Notes: a model not told the origin generated them from the sequence alone. A DNA stretch of 64,000 bases from Rahnella victoriana (GCF_004330295.1 NZ_SJOJ01000015.1:78512-142511); one strand, 5' to 3'; counted from the stretch's first letter, positions 41,548 through 51,055 are shown. Numbers and translations are program-made.

Positions 41548-43115
41548 CAGTCAATCACCCTGCCTTTGAAGGCGAAGAGTCCCTGAGGACGTTTCTGGAT
41601 AAACAGGATAATCAGCGCGAGGATCAGGATTTTCCCCAGTACCGCGCCGATTTCCGGCTCAAGAATTTTGTTCACAATGCCCAGACCAAAGGCCGCCACC
41701 ACGGTGCCCGCCAGTTGTCCGACGCCGCCGAGTACCACCACCAGGAAGGAGTCGATGATGTAACCCTGACCGAGTTCCGGGCCGACATTGCTTAGCTGCG
41801 ACAGCGCGACGCCGCCCAGACCGGCAATGCCGGAACCGAGGCCGAACGCCAGCATATCGACGCGACCGGTCGGCACGCCGCAACAGGCCGCCATCGCGCG
41901 GTTTTGCGTCACGGCACGGACGTTCATGCCAAGGCGCGTTTTATTGAGCAGCAGCCAGGTCAGGCCGAGCACCAGCAGTACGAAGATGATCACCGCGATG
42001 CGGTTGTACGGCAGCACCAGATTCGGCAACAGCTGAATGCCGCCGGAGAGCCAGCCGGGGTTCGCCACTTCAACGTTCTGCGCACCAAACAGCACGCGCA
42101 CGCCCTGGATCAGGATCAGGCTGATGCCCCAGGTTGCCAGCAGGGTTTCCAGCGGACGCCCGTATAAATGGCGGATCACCGTGCGCTCCAGCGCCATGCC
42201 GATCCCGGCGGTAATGAAAAAGGCCACCGGCAGCGCGACCAGCGGATACAGCGCCAGCAACCCCGGCGCGTAGTTCTGAAACAGCGACTGCACCATGTAG
42301 GTGGAGTAAGAGCCGAGCATGAGCATTTCGCCGTGCGCCATGTTAATCACGCCCAGCAAACCGTAAGTGATCGCCAGCCCCAGCGCGGCCAGCAGCAGAA
42401 TCGAGCCGAGGGATAAACCGGTAAAAGCCTGTCCGAGCAGATCGCCGATTAACAGGCGATGTTGTATCGCTTTCAGGCTGGCGAGCGCGGCATTGCGCAC
42501 CGTGGCATCGGCTTCCGTTTGCGGATCAGTCAGACTTTGCAGACGGCCTTGCGTGTCCGGGTCGCCCGACGTGCCGAGCAGTTCAACAGCTTTCAGGCGT
42601 ACCTGCGGGCTGGCATCGGCCAGCTGTAAATTCGCCAGCGCGATGGAAAGGGCGTCGTGCACTGTGCTGTCTTTTTCCAGTTCAAGACGATGGGTCAGCA
42701 GCGGCAACTGATCGGCCTGCGCTTCACGCTGTAAAGCTCTGGCGGCCTGCAAACGGACGGCGCTGTCGGTGCTCACCAGACGGTGCGCGGAAAGCGCATT
42801 GGCAATCAGAATGCGCAGGCGGTTGTTCAGCCAGACTTTTTTGGTGTCACCCTGCGGTTTGACGTCGCCTTCCAGCGGCGTCAGCTGATCGCCATTGCGG
42901 ATGAATGCGTGTTTCGCTTCATCGATGACGACGTTTTCCTGCTTCAGCGCCTCAAGCAGCGGCAACCTTTCCGGCTGCGGATCCGCCGCCCATTGCTGTA
43001 ATAACATGGCCTGCTGGCTGCGGCTGGCGGCAGCAAAGTCATTCGCCGCCCCCGCCTCGGCCAGCAACGGAAGGCAACAAAGCAGGAAAAGCAGTGATCG
43101 GATGAGGATTCTCAT
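41547..43115 (-). CDS. urtB: Urea ABC transporter permease UrtB
   Basis: A 522-residue protein. A signal peptide-like start (MRILIRSLLFLLCCLPLLAE) leads into a periplasmic region of about 190 residues with HEAT-like helices, as is usual for UrtB. The LivH-like permease follows from about residue 225, with INMAHGEMLMLGSY and GLGSGIAGLGG. The frame stays open upstream through a palindromic repeat, but ATG 43115 gives the proper signal sequence. It is separated from urtA by 187 bases filled with that repeat. Confidence 0.94.
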   Translation of the reverse strand: MRILIRSLLFLLCCLPLLAEAGAANDFAAASRSQQAMLLQQWAADPQPERLPLLEALKQENVVIDEAKHAFIRNGDQLTPLEGDVKPQGDTKKVWLNNRLRILIANALSAHRLVSTDSAVRLQAARALQREAQADQLPLLTHRLELEKDSTVHDALSIALANLQLADASPQVRLKAVELLGTSGDPDTQGRLQSLTDPQTEADATVRNAALASLKAIQHRLLIGDLLGQAFTGLSLGSILLLAALGLAITYGLLGVINMAHGEMLMLGSYSTYMVQSLFQNYAPGLLALYPLVALPVAFFITAGIGMALERTVIRHLYGRPLETLLATWGISLILIQGVRVLFGAQNVEVANPGWLSGGIQLLPNLVLPYNRIAVIIFVLLVLGLTWLLLNKTRLGMNVRAVTQNRAMAACCGVPTGRVDMLAFGLGSGIAGLGGVALSQLSNVGPELGQGYIIDSFLVVVLGGVGQLAGTVVAAFGLGIVNKILEPEIGAVLGKILILALIILFIQKRPQGLFAFKGRVID

Positions 43116-43144
43116 AATGTTCTCGCCGCATAAAGTTGATGCTG

Positions 43145-43295
43145 GTTTGCTCCTCCCCCTGCGAAGGGGGAGGAGTGAAAGGCGCCGATCTGCTCCCTCC
43201 CCTGCGAAGGGGAGGGCTGGGGTGGGGTATGAATGGCGACTCAGTGTCAAAAAAACCACACCCCATCCCAGCCTTCCCCTCGTGAGAGGGGAGGG
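43145..43295. repeat. GC-rich palindromic repeat cluster inside the urt operon (three units)
   Basis: Units of the CCCTCCCC/GGGGAGGG family lie at about 43152-43172, 43192-43215 and 43262-43290 between urtA and urtB. Stable hairpins here would be part of the urt mRNA. Confidence 0.85.
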
Positions 43296-43302
43296 CGCTT
43301 AA

Positions 43303-44574
43303 TCAGTTACTGGCTGTTTTCACCGGGGTATCTGGCTTTTTATCGTTACCCGCGATGTACGGGCTCCACGGCTGGGCGCGGATCGGTTTGTCGGTCTGCC
43401 AGACCACGTTGAACTGACCGTTGGATTCGATTTCGCCGATCATCACTGGTTTGTGCAGGTGATGGTTGGTCTTATCCATGGTCAGCGTGAAGCCGGACGG
43501 CGCAGCGAAGGTCTGCCCGGCCATGGCGGCGCGGACTTTATCCACATCCGTCGTGCCCGCTTTTTCCACCGCCTGCGCCCACATATGGATGCCGACATAG
43601 GTCGCTTCCATCGGGTCGTTGGTGACGGCGGTATCGGCATTTGGCAGTTTGTGTGCCTTAGCGTAAGCCTTCCATTCGGCGACGAAGTTCTTGTTAGTCG
43701 GGTTATCGACAGACTGGAAGTAGTTCCACGCCGCGAGGTCACCGACCAGCGGTTTGGTGTCGATACCGCGCAGTTCTTCTTCGCCGACGGAGAACGCCAC
43801 CACCGGCACATCCGTCGCTTTCACGCCCTGATTAGCCAGTTCTTTGTAGAACGGCACGTTGGAATCGCCGTTGATGGTGGAGATCACGGCGGTTTTGCCG
43901 CCTGCGGAGAATTTCTTAATGTTGGAAACGATGGTCTGATAATCGCTGTAACCGAATGGCGTATAGACTTCTTCGATGTCGCTGTCTTTCACGCCTTTCG
44001 AATGCAGGAAGGCGCGCAGGATTTTGTTGGTGGTGCGCGGATAGACGTAGTCAGTGCCGAGCAGGAAGAAGCGTTTGGCCGCGCCACCGTCTTCGCTCAT
44101 CAGATATTCCACCGCCGGAATGGCCTGCTGGTTAGGCGCGGCACCGGTATAAAACACGTTTGGCGACATCTCTTCGCCTTCGTACTGCACCGGATAGAAC
44201 AGCAGGCCGTTCAGTTCTTCAAACACCGGCAGCACGGATTTACGCGACACCGACGTCCAGCAGCCGAACACCACCGCGACTTTATCCTGGGTCAGCAACT
44301 GACGGGCTTTCTCGGCGAACAGCGGCCAGTTTGAGGCCGGATCGACCACCACCGGCTCCAGCTTTTTACCCAGTACGCCGCCTTTGGCGTTGATGTCGTC
44401 AATGGTCATCAGCGCGATGTCTTTCAGCGGGGTTTCTGAAATGGCCATGGTGCCGGAAAGCGAATGCATGATACCGACTTTGATGGTGTCGGCCGCCTGC
44501 GCGCTCCAGGCTAAACCCATGCTGACTACGGTGGCGGAAAGAGCAAAGGCTTTAATAAAACGTCGACGTTGCAT
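43303..44574 (-). CDS. urtA: Urea ABC transporter substrate-binding protein UrtA
   Basis: A 423-residue periplasmic binding protein. The N-terminus MQRRRFIKAF has a twin-arginine-like signal, with cleavage after SAQA near residue 27. The mature part begins DTIKVGIMHSLSGTMAISE and contains the UrtA-typical FGCWTSVSRKSVLPVFEE and YPVQYEGEEMSPNVFY. It captures urea for UrtBCDE. ATG 44574 was chosen by the signal sequence, with AGAGGA upstream. It is the first urt gene, 85 bases after the GntR regulator. Confidence 0.95.
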   Translation of the reverse strand: MQRRRFIKAFALSATVVSMGLAWSAQAADTIKVGIMHSLSGTMAISETPLKDIALMTIDDINAKGGVLGKKLEPVVVDPASNWPLFAEKARQLLTQDKVAVVFGCWTSVSRKSVLPVFEELNGLLFYPVQYEGEEMSPNVFYTGAAPNQQAIPAVEYLMSEDGGAAKRFFLLGTDYVYPRTTNKILRAFLHSKGVKDSDIEEVYTPFGYSDYQTIVSNIKKFSAGGKTAVISTINGDSNVPFYKELANQGVKATDVPVVAFSVGEEELRGIDTKPLVGDLAAWNYFQSVDNPTNKNFVAEWKAYAKAHKLPNADTAVTNDPMEATYVGIHMWAQAVEKAGTTDVDKVRAAMAGQTFAAPSGFTLTMDKTNHHLHKPVMIGEIESNGQFNVVWQTDKPIRAQPWSPYIAGNDKKPDTPVKTASN

Positions 44575-44659
44575 AGATGAATCCTCTGTAAAATTGCTGT
44601 GATGTAAATAGGTTAAGAGAACGCTGTTATGGTGAAAGTCGAAAAAACATTTAAAAAAG

Positions 44660-45382
44660 TCATGACGGGTGGCCCTCGTCACTCTCCGCCCGCGCCCGGT
44701 GCAGCATATGCAAAGTAATTTTGCGCACCTCGGCTTTACTGACGGCAATGTGGTCGTGTAACTGGCGCTGCGCCTCCTCAGTGTGTTGTTGGATGATGGC
44801 GAGCAAAATGCTCGCGTGTTCTTTATAGGTGGCGTTCACGCGCTCACCTTTGGTGAAATCCAGCCGCCGGATGATGCGGATTTTCTCCGTCAGCTCACGG
44901 TGGATACGCGCCATTTCGGCGTTTCCGGCCGCCGCCACCAGCGTCATGTGAAACTCTTCGTCATAACGCGACACCAGCTGACCCTCCGCCAGTTGCGGCT
45001 GATCGACCCAGAAGGCTTTCAGTTCCGCCAGTTGCAGCGGCTGAGCGGCAGGCGGCAGCGCACACAGACGCTTTACCGCTTCCAGTTCCAGCACGATGCG
45101 CAGGTCATACAGTTGCTCGAAAAAATCGAAATCGAACGGGCGAACCTGCCAGCCGCTGCGGAAAAACACTTCGACGTAGCCTTCGTGCTCCAGCCAGAAC
45201 AGCGCCTGACGCACCGGGGTGCGGCTGACGTCCATGCGGTCGGCGATGTCGTTTTCGCTGAACCGGTCGCCGGGCAGCAGGCGGAAACTGAAAATGTCGT
45301 CTTTCAGCTGCTGATAAATCCGTTCCGCCAGCCCTTCCGGACGGTTTTTACTGCGTGAAGATTTCGGGTCCGTCAGTTGCAT
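44660..45382 (-). CDS. GntR-family (FCD) regulator of the urea-use cluster
   Basis: A 240-residue regulator with an N-terminal winged helix (ENDIADRMDVSRTPVRQALFWLE, residues about 45-67) and a C-terminal FCD ligand domain with metal-binding histidines (DEEFHMTL, HDHIAVSK). It lies between the urea carboxylase gene and urtA in the same orientation. This position, and a TTGTATACCA operator-like site at the cluster promoter, suggest it controls the urea genes. ATG 45382 follows AGGGGA. Confidence 0.92.
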   Translation of the reverse strand: MQLTDPKSSRSKNRPEGLAERIYQQLKDDIFSFRLLPGDRFSENDIADRMDVSRTPVRQALFWLEHEGYVEVFFRSGWQVRPFDFDFFEQLYDLRIVLELEAVKRLCALPPAAQPLQLAELKAFWVDQPQLAEGQLVSRYDEEFHMTLVAAAGNAEMARIHRELTEKIRIIRRLDFTKGERVNATYKEHASILLAIIQQHTEEAQRQLHDHIAVSKAEVRKITLHMLHRARAESDEGHPS

Positions 45383-45422
45383 AAAATATTCCCCTGGATG
45401 TTTTAAACGGCGCTGACCAGCA

Positions 45423-48400
45423 TTAAACGGCGGTATCCAGCCACAGCAGCGCATCACCTGGCCCGACCGGACGGCCTTGCTGGCAACTGATTTTCAGTAC
45501 GGTACCGGCGCATGGCGCGTTGACCGACAGCTCCATTTTCATCGCTTCCACCACGATCAGCGGCTGGCCTGCTTCGACCTGCTGACCCGGTGCCACCAGA
45601 ATTTTCCAGATATTGCCGTTGAGATCGGCGCTGACTAAATGACCGTCCTGATCCGCGTCGTCCTCCACTGACGGCACGGCATTGGCGGCGGCTTCCACGG
45701 CGGCGCTTTCGGCCTCATGCCAGTGCGCCACCTCGCGGGTAAAGGCTGCGGTTTGTCTGGCGCGGAAATCAGCAATATCGGCGGCGTTGTCGGCAAGAAA
45801 TTGGGTGTATTGCGCAAAATCGAACTCAGTTTCTTCAATGGTGATCTGCGCGCGCCCTTCGCGGAACGCCTCGCGCTGGATCTCCAGTTCGGCTTCGGTC
45901 ACTTCATAGAACCGCACCTGATCGAAGAAGTGCAGCAGCCACGGCTCGCCGTTTTTAAACTGCTCATTCTTAAGAAATTTGTTCCAGATCGGCAACGTGC
46001 GGCCGACCAGCTGATAGCCGCCCGGCGAATCCATGCCATAAATGCACATGTACATGCCGCCGATGCCGACCGTGCCTTCTGCGGTGAAGGTGCGCGCCGG
46101 GTTGTATTTGGAACTCAGCAGGCGATGGCGCGGATCGACCGGCACCGCGCACGGCGCGCCGAGGTAGACATCGCCCAGCCCGAGGATCAGGTAGCTGGCG
46201 TCGAAAATGATGTTTTTCACCTCGTCGCGGCTCGCCAGCCCGTTGGTGCGCTGGATGAAATCGACGTTATTTGGCAGCCACGGCGCATCGGCACGCACGG
46301 TTTGCTGATAGCGTTCGACCGCGCCAAGCGTGGCGGAATCTTCAAAGGCCATCGGCATATGCACGATGCGCGTCGGGATTTTCAGCTGGCTGACATCGGC
46401 CAGATTGTGTTCCAGCGTCAGCAAATGTTGCAGCAGCGCGGTCTGATGCAGCACGCGGCTGTCGTAGCGGATTTGCAGCGAGCGCACGCCCGGCGACAGT
46501 TCTTCTATCCCTTGCTGACCGGCGGCCCTGATGGCGTTCATCAGCAGGTAAATGCGCATACGCACCGCCAGATCCAGCACGTTATCGCCGTACTCAATCA
46601 GCACATAGCCGTCACCGGCCTGACGGTATTCCACCGACGGGCGTTCTGCCGTGGCCGGAAGCGCCGCGAGAATGGTGGCGGAAGCCGTGGTATCCGGCAG
46701 CAACGACGGCACCGGCAGCGCCATTGCGTTGACCGGCAGCAGCGAATCGATCGTGCCTTGCTGCGCCCGTTCCAGCGCCTGCGCCTGCTCAAAACTGATC
46801 GGGTGGAAACGGATTTTATCGCCCGGTTTGACCTGGCCGACTTTCCACAATTCCGCGCTGGCGATGGTCACCGGACAGACGAAACCGCCGAGGCTTGGCC
46901 CGTCGCGGGTCAGAATGACCGGGAAGTCGCCGGTGAAATTGATCGCGCCAATGGCGTATTCGCAGTCATGCACGTTCGACGGATGCAGACCCGCTTCGCC
47001 GCCGTCCTGCCGCGCCCATTGCGGTTTCGGGCCGACCAGCCGCACGCCGAGGCGGTTGGAGTTGTAATGCACCTGCCATTCGGCGGCGAAGAAAGTGTCG
47101 ATAGATTCCTGAGTAAAGAAATCCGGTGCGCCGTGCGGCCCGTAAAGCACGCCGATATTCCAGATATCGCCATACACCGGCACGAGAGTGTCTGCCGCCG
47201 CCTGCGGCACACTGACCGGTGCGGGCGTGGTGCAGGCCGCGAGTTCCGGCTGTGAAATGCTCAGCATGTCGGCGACGCGCAGCGTCCGGCCCGCGTGACC
47301 GCCAAACTGCCCGAGCGCGAAGGTCGAACGGCTGCCGAGATACACCGGCACGTCGAAGCCATTACGTACCGCGAGACAGGTGCGGCAGCCCCGGGTGGCG
47401 CGGCCAAGCGTCAGCGTCTGACCGGCTTTTACGTTCACCGGCTGCCAGTACGCCACTGTTTCGCCGTCGAGATCGGCCGGACAGCTCGCGCCGGTCAGCG
47501 CGATCACCGCATCGCAATGAAAGCGCAGGGTTGGCCCCTGCAACGTAAATTCCAGACCGGCGGCATCAGGATTATTACCGACAATGCGGTTGGCGAGACG
47601 GAAGGCAAAATCGTCCATCGGGCCGGAAGGCGGCACGCCGATATCCCAGTAGCCGAGGCGTCCCGGATAATCCTGCACGCTGCTGTAGGTGCCGGGCGCG
47701 ATCACTTCGATGACGTTGGGCGCATAAGCAAAACTGTCGAGCATGCGCGTCCACATTTCGCCGTCGCGGAACACCGGCGTGGCAACCACCTGACGCAGAT
47801 AATCGATGTTGGTGGCGATGCCGTGCAGACGGGTGGCGGCCAGCGCAGCCGACATTTTCGCCAGTGCGTCCTGACGGTCGGTGCCGTGAACAATCAGTTT
47901 GGCGATCATCGGGTCGTAAAAGGCCGACACTTCACTGCCGGTAGACACCCAGCCGTCAACGCGCACGTCTTCGGGGAAAAAGACCTCGGTCAGCACGCCC
48001 GGACTCGGCTGGAAATTTTTCAGCGGATCTTCGGCGTAAATACGCACTTCCATCGACGCACCCTGCGGGGCTTTTTCCATCGACGGCCAGTCCAGCGGTT
48101 GGTCTGCGGCGACGTTCAGCATGCAGTCAATCAGGTCCAGACCGGTGACCATTTCGGTGACCGGATGCTCAACCTGCAAGCGGGTATTCACTTCGAGGAA
48201 ATAAAATTCGTCGCGCGCGGCGTCATAGATAAATTCAACGGTACCGGCGCTGCGGTAATTCACCGATTCACCGAGCTGCACGGCGGCGCGATGTAACGCC
48301 TCGCGGCTGGCCTGCGGCAGATTCGGCGCAGGGGTTTCCTCCACCACTTTCTGATTGCGGCGCTGCAACGAACAGTCGCGTTCGCCCAGCGCCACCACGC

Positions 48401-49058
48401 GGCCTTTGCCGTCGCCGAAAATCTGCACTTCGACGTGACGGGCGCGATCGACAAAGCGTTCGAGAAACACACCGGCGTCGCGGAAAAACTGTTCGCCGAG
48501 ACGCTTTACGCTGTCCCACGCGGCGCGCAGTCCCGCTTCGTCGTCGCAGCGTGTCAGCCCGATGCCTCCGCCGCCTGCGGTACTTTTCAGCATCACCGGA
48601 TAGCCGATGCCGGCCGCCGCCGTGACGGCCTCTTCAATGTTGCCGAGCAAACCGGTGCCCGGCGTCATCGGCACATTCGCGGCACCGGCCAGTTCACGGG
48701 CGCGGTGCTTGAGGCCAAACTCGCGGATTTGTCCGGCCGTCGGGCCGATAAACGCTATCCCCGCCGCCTCGCAGGCATCGGCAAACTCTGCGCTTTCGGA
48801 TAAAAAGCCGTATCCCGGATAAATCGCCTGCGCGCCGGTTTCTTTCGCGGCGGCCAGAATTTTGTCGATCATCAGGTAGCTTTCGCTGGCCTTGTCACCG
48901 CCCAGCGCGATGGCAATATCGGCCTGCGCGACGTGCGGCGCGTTGCGGTCGGCATCGGAATAGACCGCCACGCTGGTGACGCCCAGACGTTTCAGCGTGC
49001 GGATCGCGCGGCAGGCAATTTCGCCACGGTTAGCAATCAATACGGTGTTGAACATCAT
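45423..49058 (-). CDS. Urea carboxylase (biotin-dependent)
   Basis: A 1211-residue enzyme that carboxylates urea to allophanate using ATP, bicarbonate and biotin. In order: a biotin carboxylase domain (1 to about 450, with the glycine-rich ATP loop KSTAGGGGIGL and EVNTRLQVEHPVTEM); an AHS2/KipA-type carboxyltransferase domain (about 470-780); an AHS1/KipI-type domain (about 810-1040); and a C-terminal biotin-carrier domain with VEAMKMELS, biotinyl Lys1174. A second start at 49055 is equally plausible. It is 9 bases after the allophanate hydrolase gene. Related guanidine carboxylases look similar, but the urt transporter beside it favours urea. Confidence 0.94.
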   Translation of the reverse strand: MMFNTVLIANRGEIACRAIRTLKRLGVTSVAVYSDADRNAPHVAQADIAIALGGDKASESYLMIDKILAAAKETGAQAIYPGYGFLSESAEFADACEAAGIAFIGPTAGQIREFGLKHRARELAGAANVPMTPGTGLLGNIEEAVTAAAGIGYPVMLKSTAGGGGIGLTRCDDEAGLRAAWDSVKRLGEQFFRDAGVFLERFVDRARHVEVQIFGDGKGRVVALGERDCSLQRRNQKVVEETPAPNLPQASREALHRAAVQLGESVNYRSAGTVEFIYDAARDEFYFLEVNTRLQVEHPVTEMVTGLDLIDCMLNVAADQPLDWPSMEKAPQGASMEVRIYAEDPLKNFQPSPGVLTEVFFPEDVRVDGWVSTGSEVSAFYDPMIAKLIVHGTDRQDALAKMSAALAATRLHGIATNIDYLRQVVATPVFRDGEMWTRMLDSFAYAPNVIEVIAPGTYSSVQDYPGRLGYWDIGVPPSGPMDDFAFRLANRIVGNNPDAAGLEFTLQGPTLRFHCDAVIALTGASCPADLDGETVAYWQPVNVKAGQTLTLGRATRGCRTCLAVRNGFDVPVYLGSRSTFALGQFGGHAGRTLRVADMLSISQPELAACTTPAPVSVPQAAADTLVPVYGDIWNIGVLYGPHGAPDFFTQESIDTFFAAEWQVHYNSNRLGVRLVGPKPQWARQDGGEAGLHPSNVHDCEYAIGAINFTGDFPVILTRDGPSLGGFVCPVTIASAELWKVGQVKPGDKIRFHPISFEQAQALERAQQGTIDSLLPVNAMALPVPSLLPDTTASATILAALPATAERPSVEYRQAGDGYVLIEYGDNVLDLAVRMRIYLLMNAIRAAGQQGIEELSPGVRSLQIRYDSRVLHQTALLQHLLTLEHNLADVSQLKIPTRIVHMPMAFEDSATLGAVERYQQTVRADAPWLPNNVDFIQRTNGLASRDEVKNIIFDASYLILGLGDVYLGAPCAVPVDPRHRLLSSKYNPARTFTAEGTVGIGGMYMCIYGMDSPGGYQLVGRTLPIWNKFLKNEQFKNGEPWLLHFFDQVRFYEVTEAELEIQREAFREGRAQITIEETEFDFAQYTQFLADNAADIADFRARQTAAFTREVAHWHEAESAAVEAAANAVPSVEDDADQDGHLVSADLNGNIWKILVAPGQQVEAGQPLIVVEAMKMELSVNAPCAGTVLKISCQQGRPVGPGDALLWLDTAV

Positions 49059-49067
49059 CGTGGCTCC

Positions 49068-50915
49068 TCAGAGTTTTACCGGTGCAGTCAGGCTGTGGAT
49101 GTAACTTCTCCAGCCACCAAAGGCGGTGATATCGGTGGCCTCGCTGATCGCCCACGGCTCGCAGATAAAGCCTTTCACCGTGCGGCCATCGGCCAGTTCC
49201 AGCGTCCCGATCCCCAGCGGCGCCGGGATCTCTGCAACGAACTCACCAAAGCGCGCCAGCGGGATATCCCACAGTTCGACGATAATGGCGCTGCCGCCTT
49301 CCGCCCGCACCAGCCCCGGTTTTGGCGGCGTGGTATTGGCGAGGGCATAAAGCTTGTAGGCTGCGGCGGTGGTGGTCTGTTCGACGCGCACCGCATGGCG
49401 GCTGGTGAGCTGAACGTTCAGCGGCATGCCGGTCAGATGGGCGCCGACCACGGCGACGCGCACGCTGGCGGCACTGACCGGTGCGGGTGTCATGAATTCT
49501 TCGGATTTCACCGGCAGCCCGGTCGCGCCGAGCGGCAGGCTCAGACTGCGCTGCCACTGACGGCCAAAACTGGCCAGCACATCGTCGTGCCACGCGGGCG
49601 CAATCAGCGTGATCCCGGCAGGCAGACCATCGGCGCGCAGGCTGGAAGGCAGCGCCAGCGCGGACAAATCCGCCAGATTGGTGAAGTTGGTGTAAATACC
49701 GAACTGCGAGTTGTAGAGCACCGGCTCCTGCGCCATCTCCTGCTGCGTGCGGATGGTCGGCGACGTCGGCACCACCAGCGCATCGAACCCTTCCAGCGTC
49801 TGATTGATTTTGCGGGCCAGTTCCGCCCGTAAATACTCGGCGCGCCAGGCATCGCAGGCACTGTAATCCAGACCGCTGGCGACAATGCCGCGCACCACCG
49901 GATCCATCGCGTCGGGGTTGTCTTCAAAAATTTCGCCGACCGCCACGGTGCGTTCGGCGACCCACGCGCCGGAATACAGCTGTCCGGCCAGTTCGCGGAA
50001 CGGCGTGAAATCCACGGGTACAAGGGTGATGCCGCTGCTGTTCAGCCGTTCCAGCGCCTGATCGAACTCAAACTCCGCCAGTGCATCGCCGAAAAATTCC
50101 AGACTGTCCGGCACGGCAAAGCGCGGATGCGGAGACATGGCGACGGGCGCGGTAAGCGGATTTTTACGCGAATAGGCGTCGGCGGCGTCATAACCGCCCG
50201 CCGCGTGAGCGACGGTCTGGGCATCGGCGACGGTCAGGGCGAAAACCGAGACGGCGTCATTCAGGCGGCAGGCGGGCACCACGCCGGTATTCGACAGCCA
50301 GCCTTTGGTCGGTTTCAGCCCGACGACGTTGTTAAAGCCTGCCGGAACGCGCCCGGAACCGGCGGTGTCTGTGCCGAGCGAGAACGCCACCAGCCCGCGG
50401 GCCAGCACCGAGGCCGATCCGGAGCTGGAGCCGCCGCTGACAAAGTCGGGGTTGAAGGTATTGTTTACCGCGCCGTACGGTGAGCGGGTGCCCACCAGGC
50501 CGGTAGCAAACTGATCCAGATTGGTTTTACCGACCAGCACCGCGCCTTTGGCTTTCAGATTGGCGACGACGGTGGCATCCGCTTCCGCGGTATAGGCAAA
50601 CGCCGGACAGGCCGCCGTGGTCGGCCAGCCTGCGACATCAATATTGTCTTTAACGGCGAACGGCACGCCAAACAGCGGCAGGGCGCTGAGCGATCCCCCT
50701 GCCTCTGCGCGCAGGCTTTCCAGATGATGAATTTGTGCTTCAAGCTGTTCCGCCGTGGCGAGATAAAGCCAGGCGTTATCGGTCTCACTCAGACTGCCGC
50801 GCACCAGCGAAAGCGTGGTACGAAGACTGTCCGGCGCGCTGCGATAATGTTGCTGCCACTCCCGCAAGGTAAAACCGCGATAGGGCGATGTGACGGTATC
50901 TGAAGTCAAAGCCAT
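49068..50915 (-). CDS. atzF: Allophanate hydrolase
   Basis: Hydrolyses allophanate to ammonia and CO2, completing urea breakdown without nickel urease. The 615 residues hold an amidase-signature domain with the Ser-cisSer-Lys triad (Lys89 in FAVKDNID, the serines of GGSSSGSA around 163-165, and Ser187 in DTAGSGR) and a C-terminal AtzF-specific domain from about residue 465 (VAVVGAHLTGMPLN, FICEPWAI). It is the first gene of the cluster behind a sigma-54-type promoter. Together with the carboxylase it forms the split urea amidolyase. Confidence 0.95.
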   Translation of the reverse strand: MALTSDTVTSPYRGFTLREWQQHYRSAPDSLRTTLSLVRGSLSETDNAWLYLATAEQLEAQIHHLESLRAEAGGSLSALPLFGVPFAVKDNIDVAGWPTTAACPAFAYTAEADATVVANLKAKGAVLVGKTNLDQFATGLVGTRSPYGAVNNTFNPDFVSGGSSSGSASVLARGLVAFSLGTDTAGSGRVPAGFNNVVGLKPTKGWLSNTGVVPACRLNDAVSVFALTVADAQTVAHAAGGYDAADAYSRKNPLTAPVAMSPHPRFAVPDSLEFFGDALAEFEFDQALERLNSSGITLVPVDFTPFRELAGQLYSGAWVAERTVAVGEIFEDNPDAMDPVVRGIVASGLDYSACDAWRAEYLRAELARKINQTLEGFDALVVPTSPTIRTQQEMAQEPVLYNSQFGIYTNFTNLADLSALALPSSLRADGLPAGITLIAPAWHDDVLASFGRQWQRSLSLPLGATGLPVKSEEFMTPAPVSAASVRVAVVGAHLTGMPLNVQLTSRHAVRVEQTTTAAAYKLYALANTTPPKPGLVRAEGGSAIIVELWDIPLARFGEFVAEIPAPLGIGTLELADGRTVKGFICEPWAISEATDITAFGGWRSYIHSLTAPVKL

Positions 50916-50930
50916 AGTGTGAATTCCATC

Positions 50931-50940
50931 TGGTATACAA
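50931..50940. promoter_or_regulatory. GntR/FCD-type operator before atzF
   Basis: On the minus strand it reads TTGTATACCA, an imperfect palindrome of the TNGTATACNA type typical of FCD-GntR regulators. It falls about +6 to +15 from the start predicted for the sigma-54 promoter, where a bound repressor would block transcription. Confidence 0.55.
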
Positions 50941-50955
50941 GATTGAATTCATCTA

Positions 50956-50972
50956 AGCAAAGCCTGTGCCAG
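50956..50972 (-). promoter_or_regulatory. Sigma-54 (RpoN) promoter of the urea-use cluster
   Basis: On the minus strand it reads CTGGCACAGGCTTTGCT: TGGCAC, 5 bases, TTGCT, with the invariant GG and GC exactly 10 bases apart. It lies 41 bases upstream of the atzF start. Sigma-54 control usually means nitrogen (NtrC) regulation, which suits a urea-assimilation operon. Confidence 0.82.
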
Positions 50973-51007
50973 ATTATTATCCCTTGATATTGCTGGGTTT
51001 ACGGTTG

Positions 51008-51055
51008 GTTGCATGACCGGCCTGTATAATTGTTGCACCACGCAAGTCATGCAAC
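51008..51055. promoter_or_regulatory. Inverted repeat upstream of the sigma-54 promoter
   Basis: GTTGCATGAC (51008-51017) and GTCATGCAAC (51046-51055) are perfect inverted copies 28 bases apart, about 60-110 bases upstream of the predicted start. This is where sigma-54 activators often bind. It does not match the NtrC consensus well, so the binder is unknown. The rest of the gap 50973-51200 shows nothing else clear. Confidence 0.5.

Noticed and set aside
43116..43259. N-terminal extension of UrtB through the repeat region
   Set aside because: The extension is translated palindromic repeat ([13 protein letters not shown] residues), and the signal peptide begins at ATG 43115.
45717..47255. A 512-codon plus-strand open frame inside the urea carboxylase gene
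   Set aside because: The minus strand encodes well-conserved carboxyltransferase and biotin-carrier domains. The plus frame is an Arg/His-rich shadow of high-GC coding sequence.
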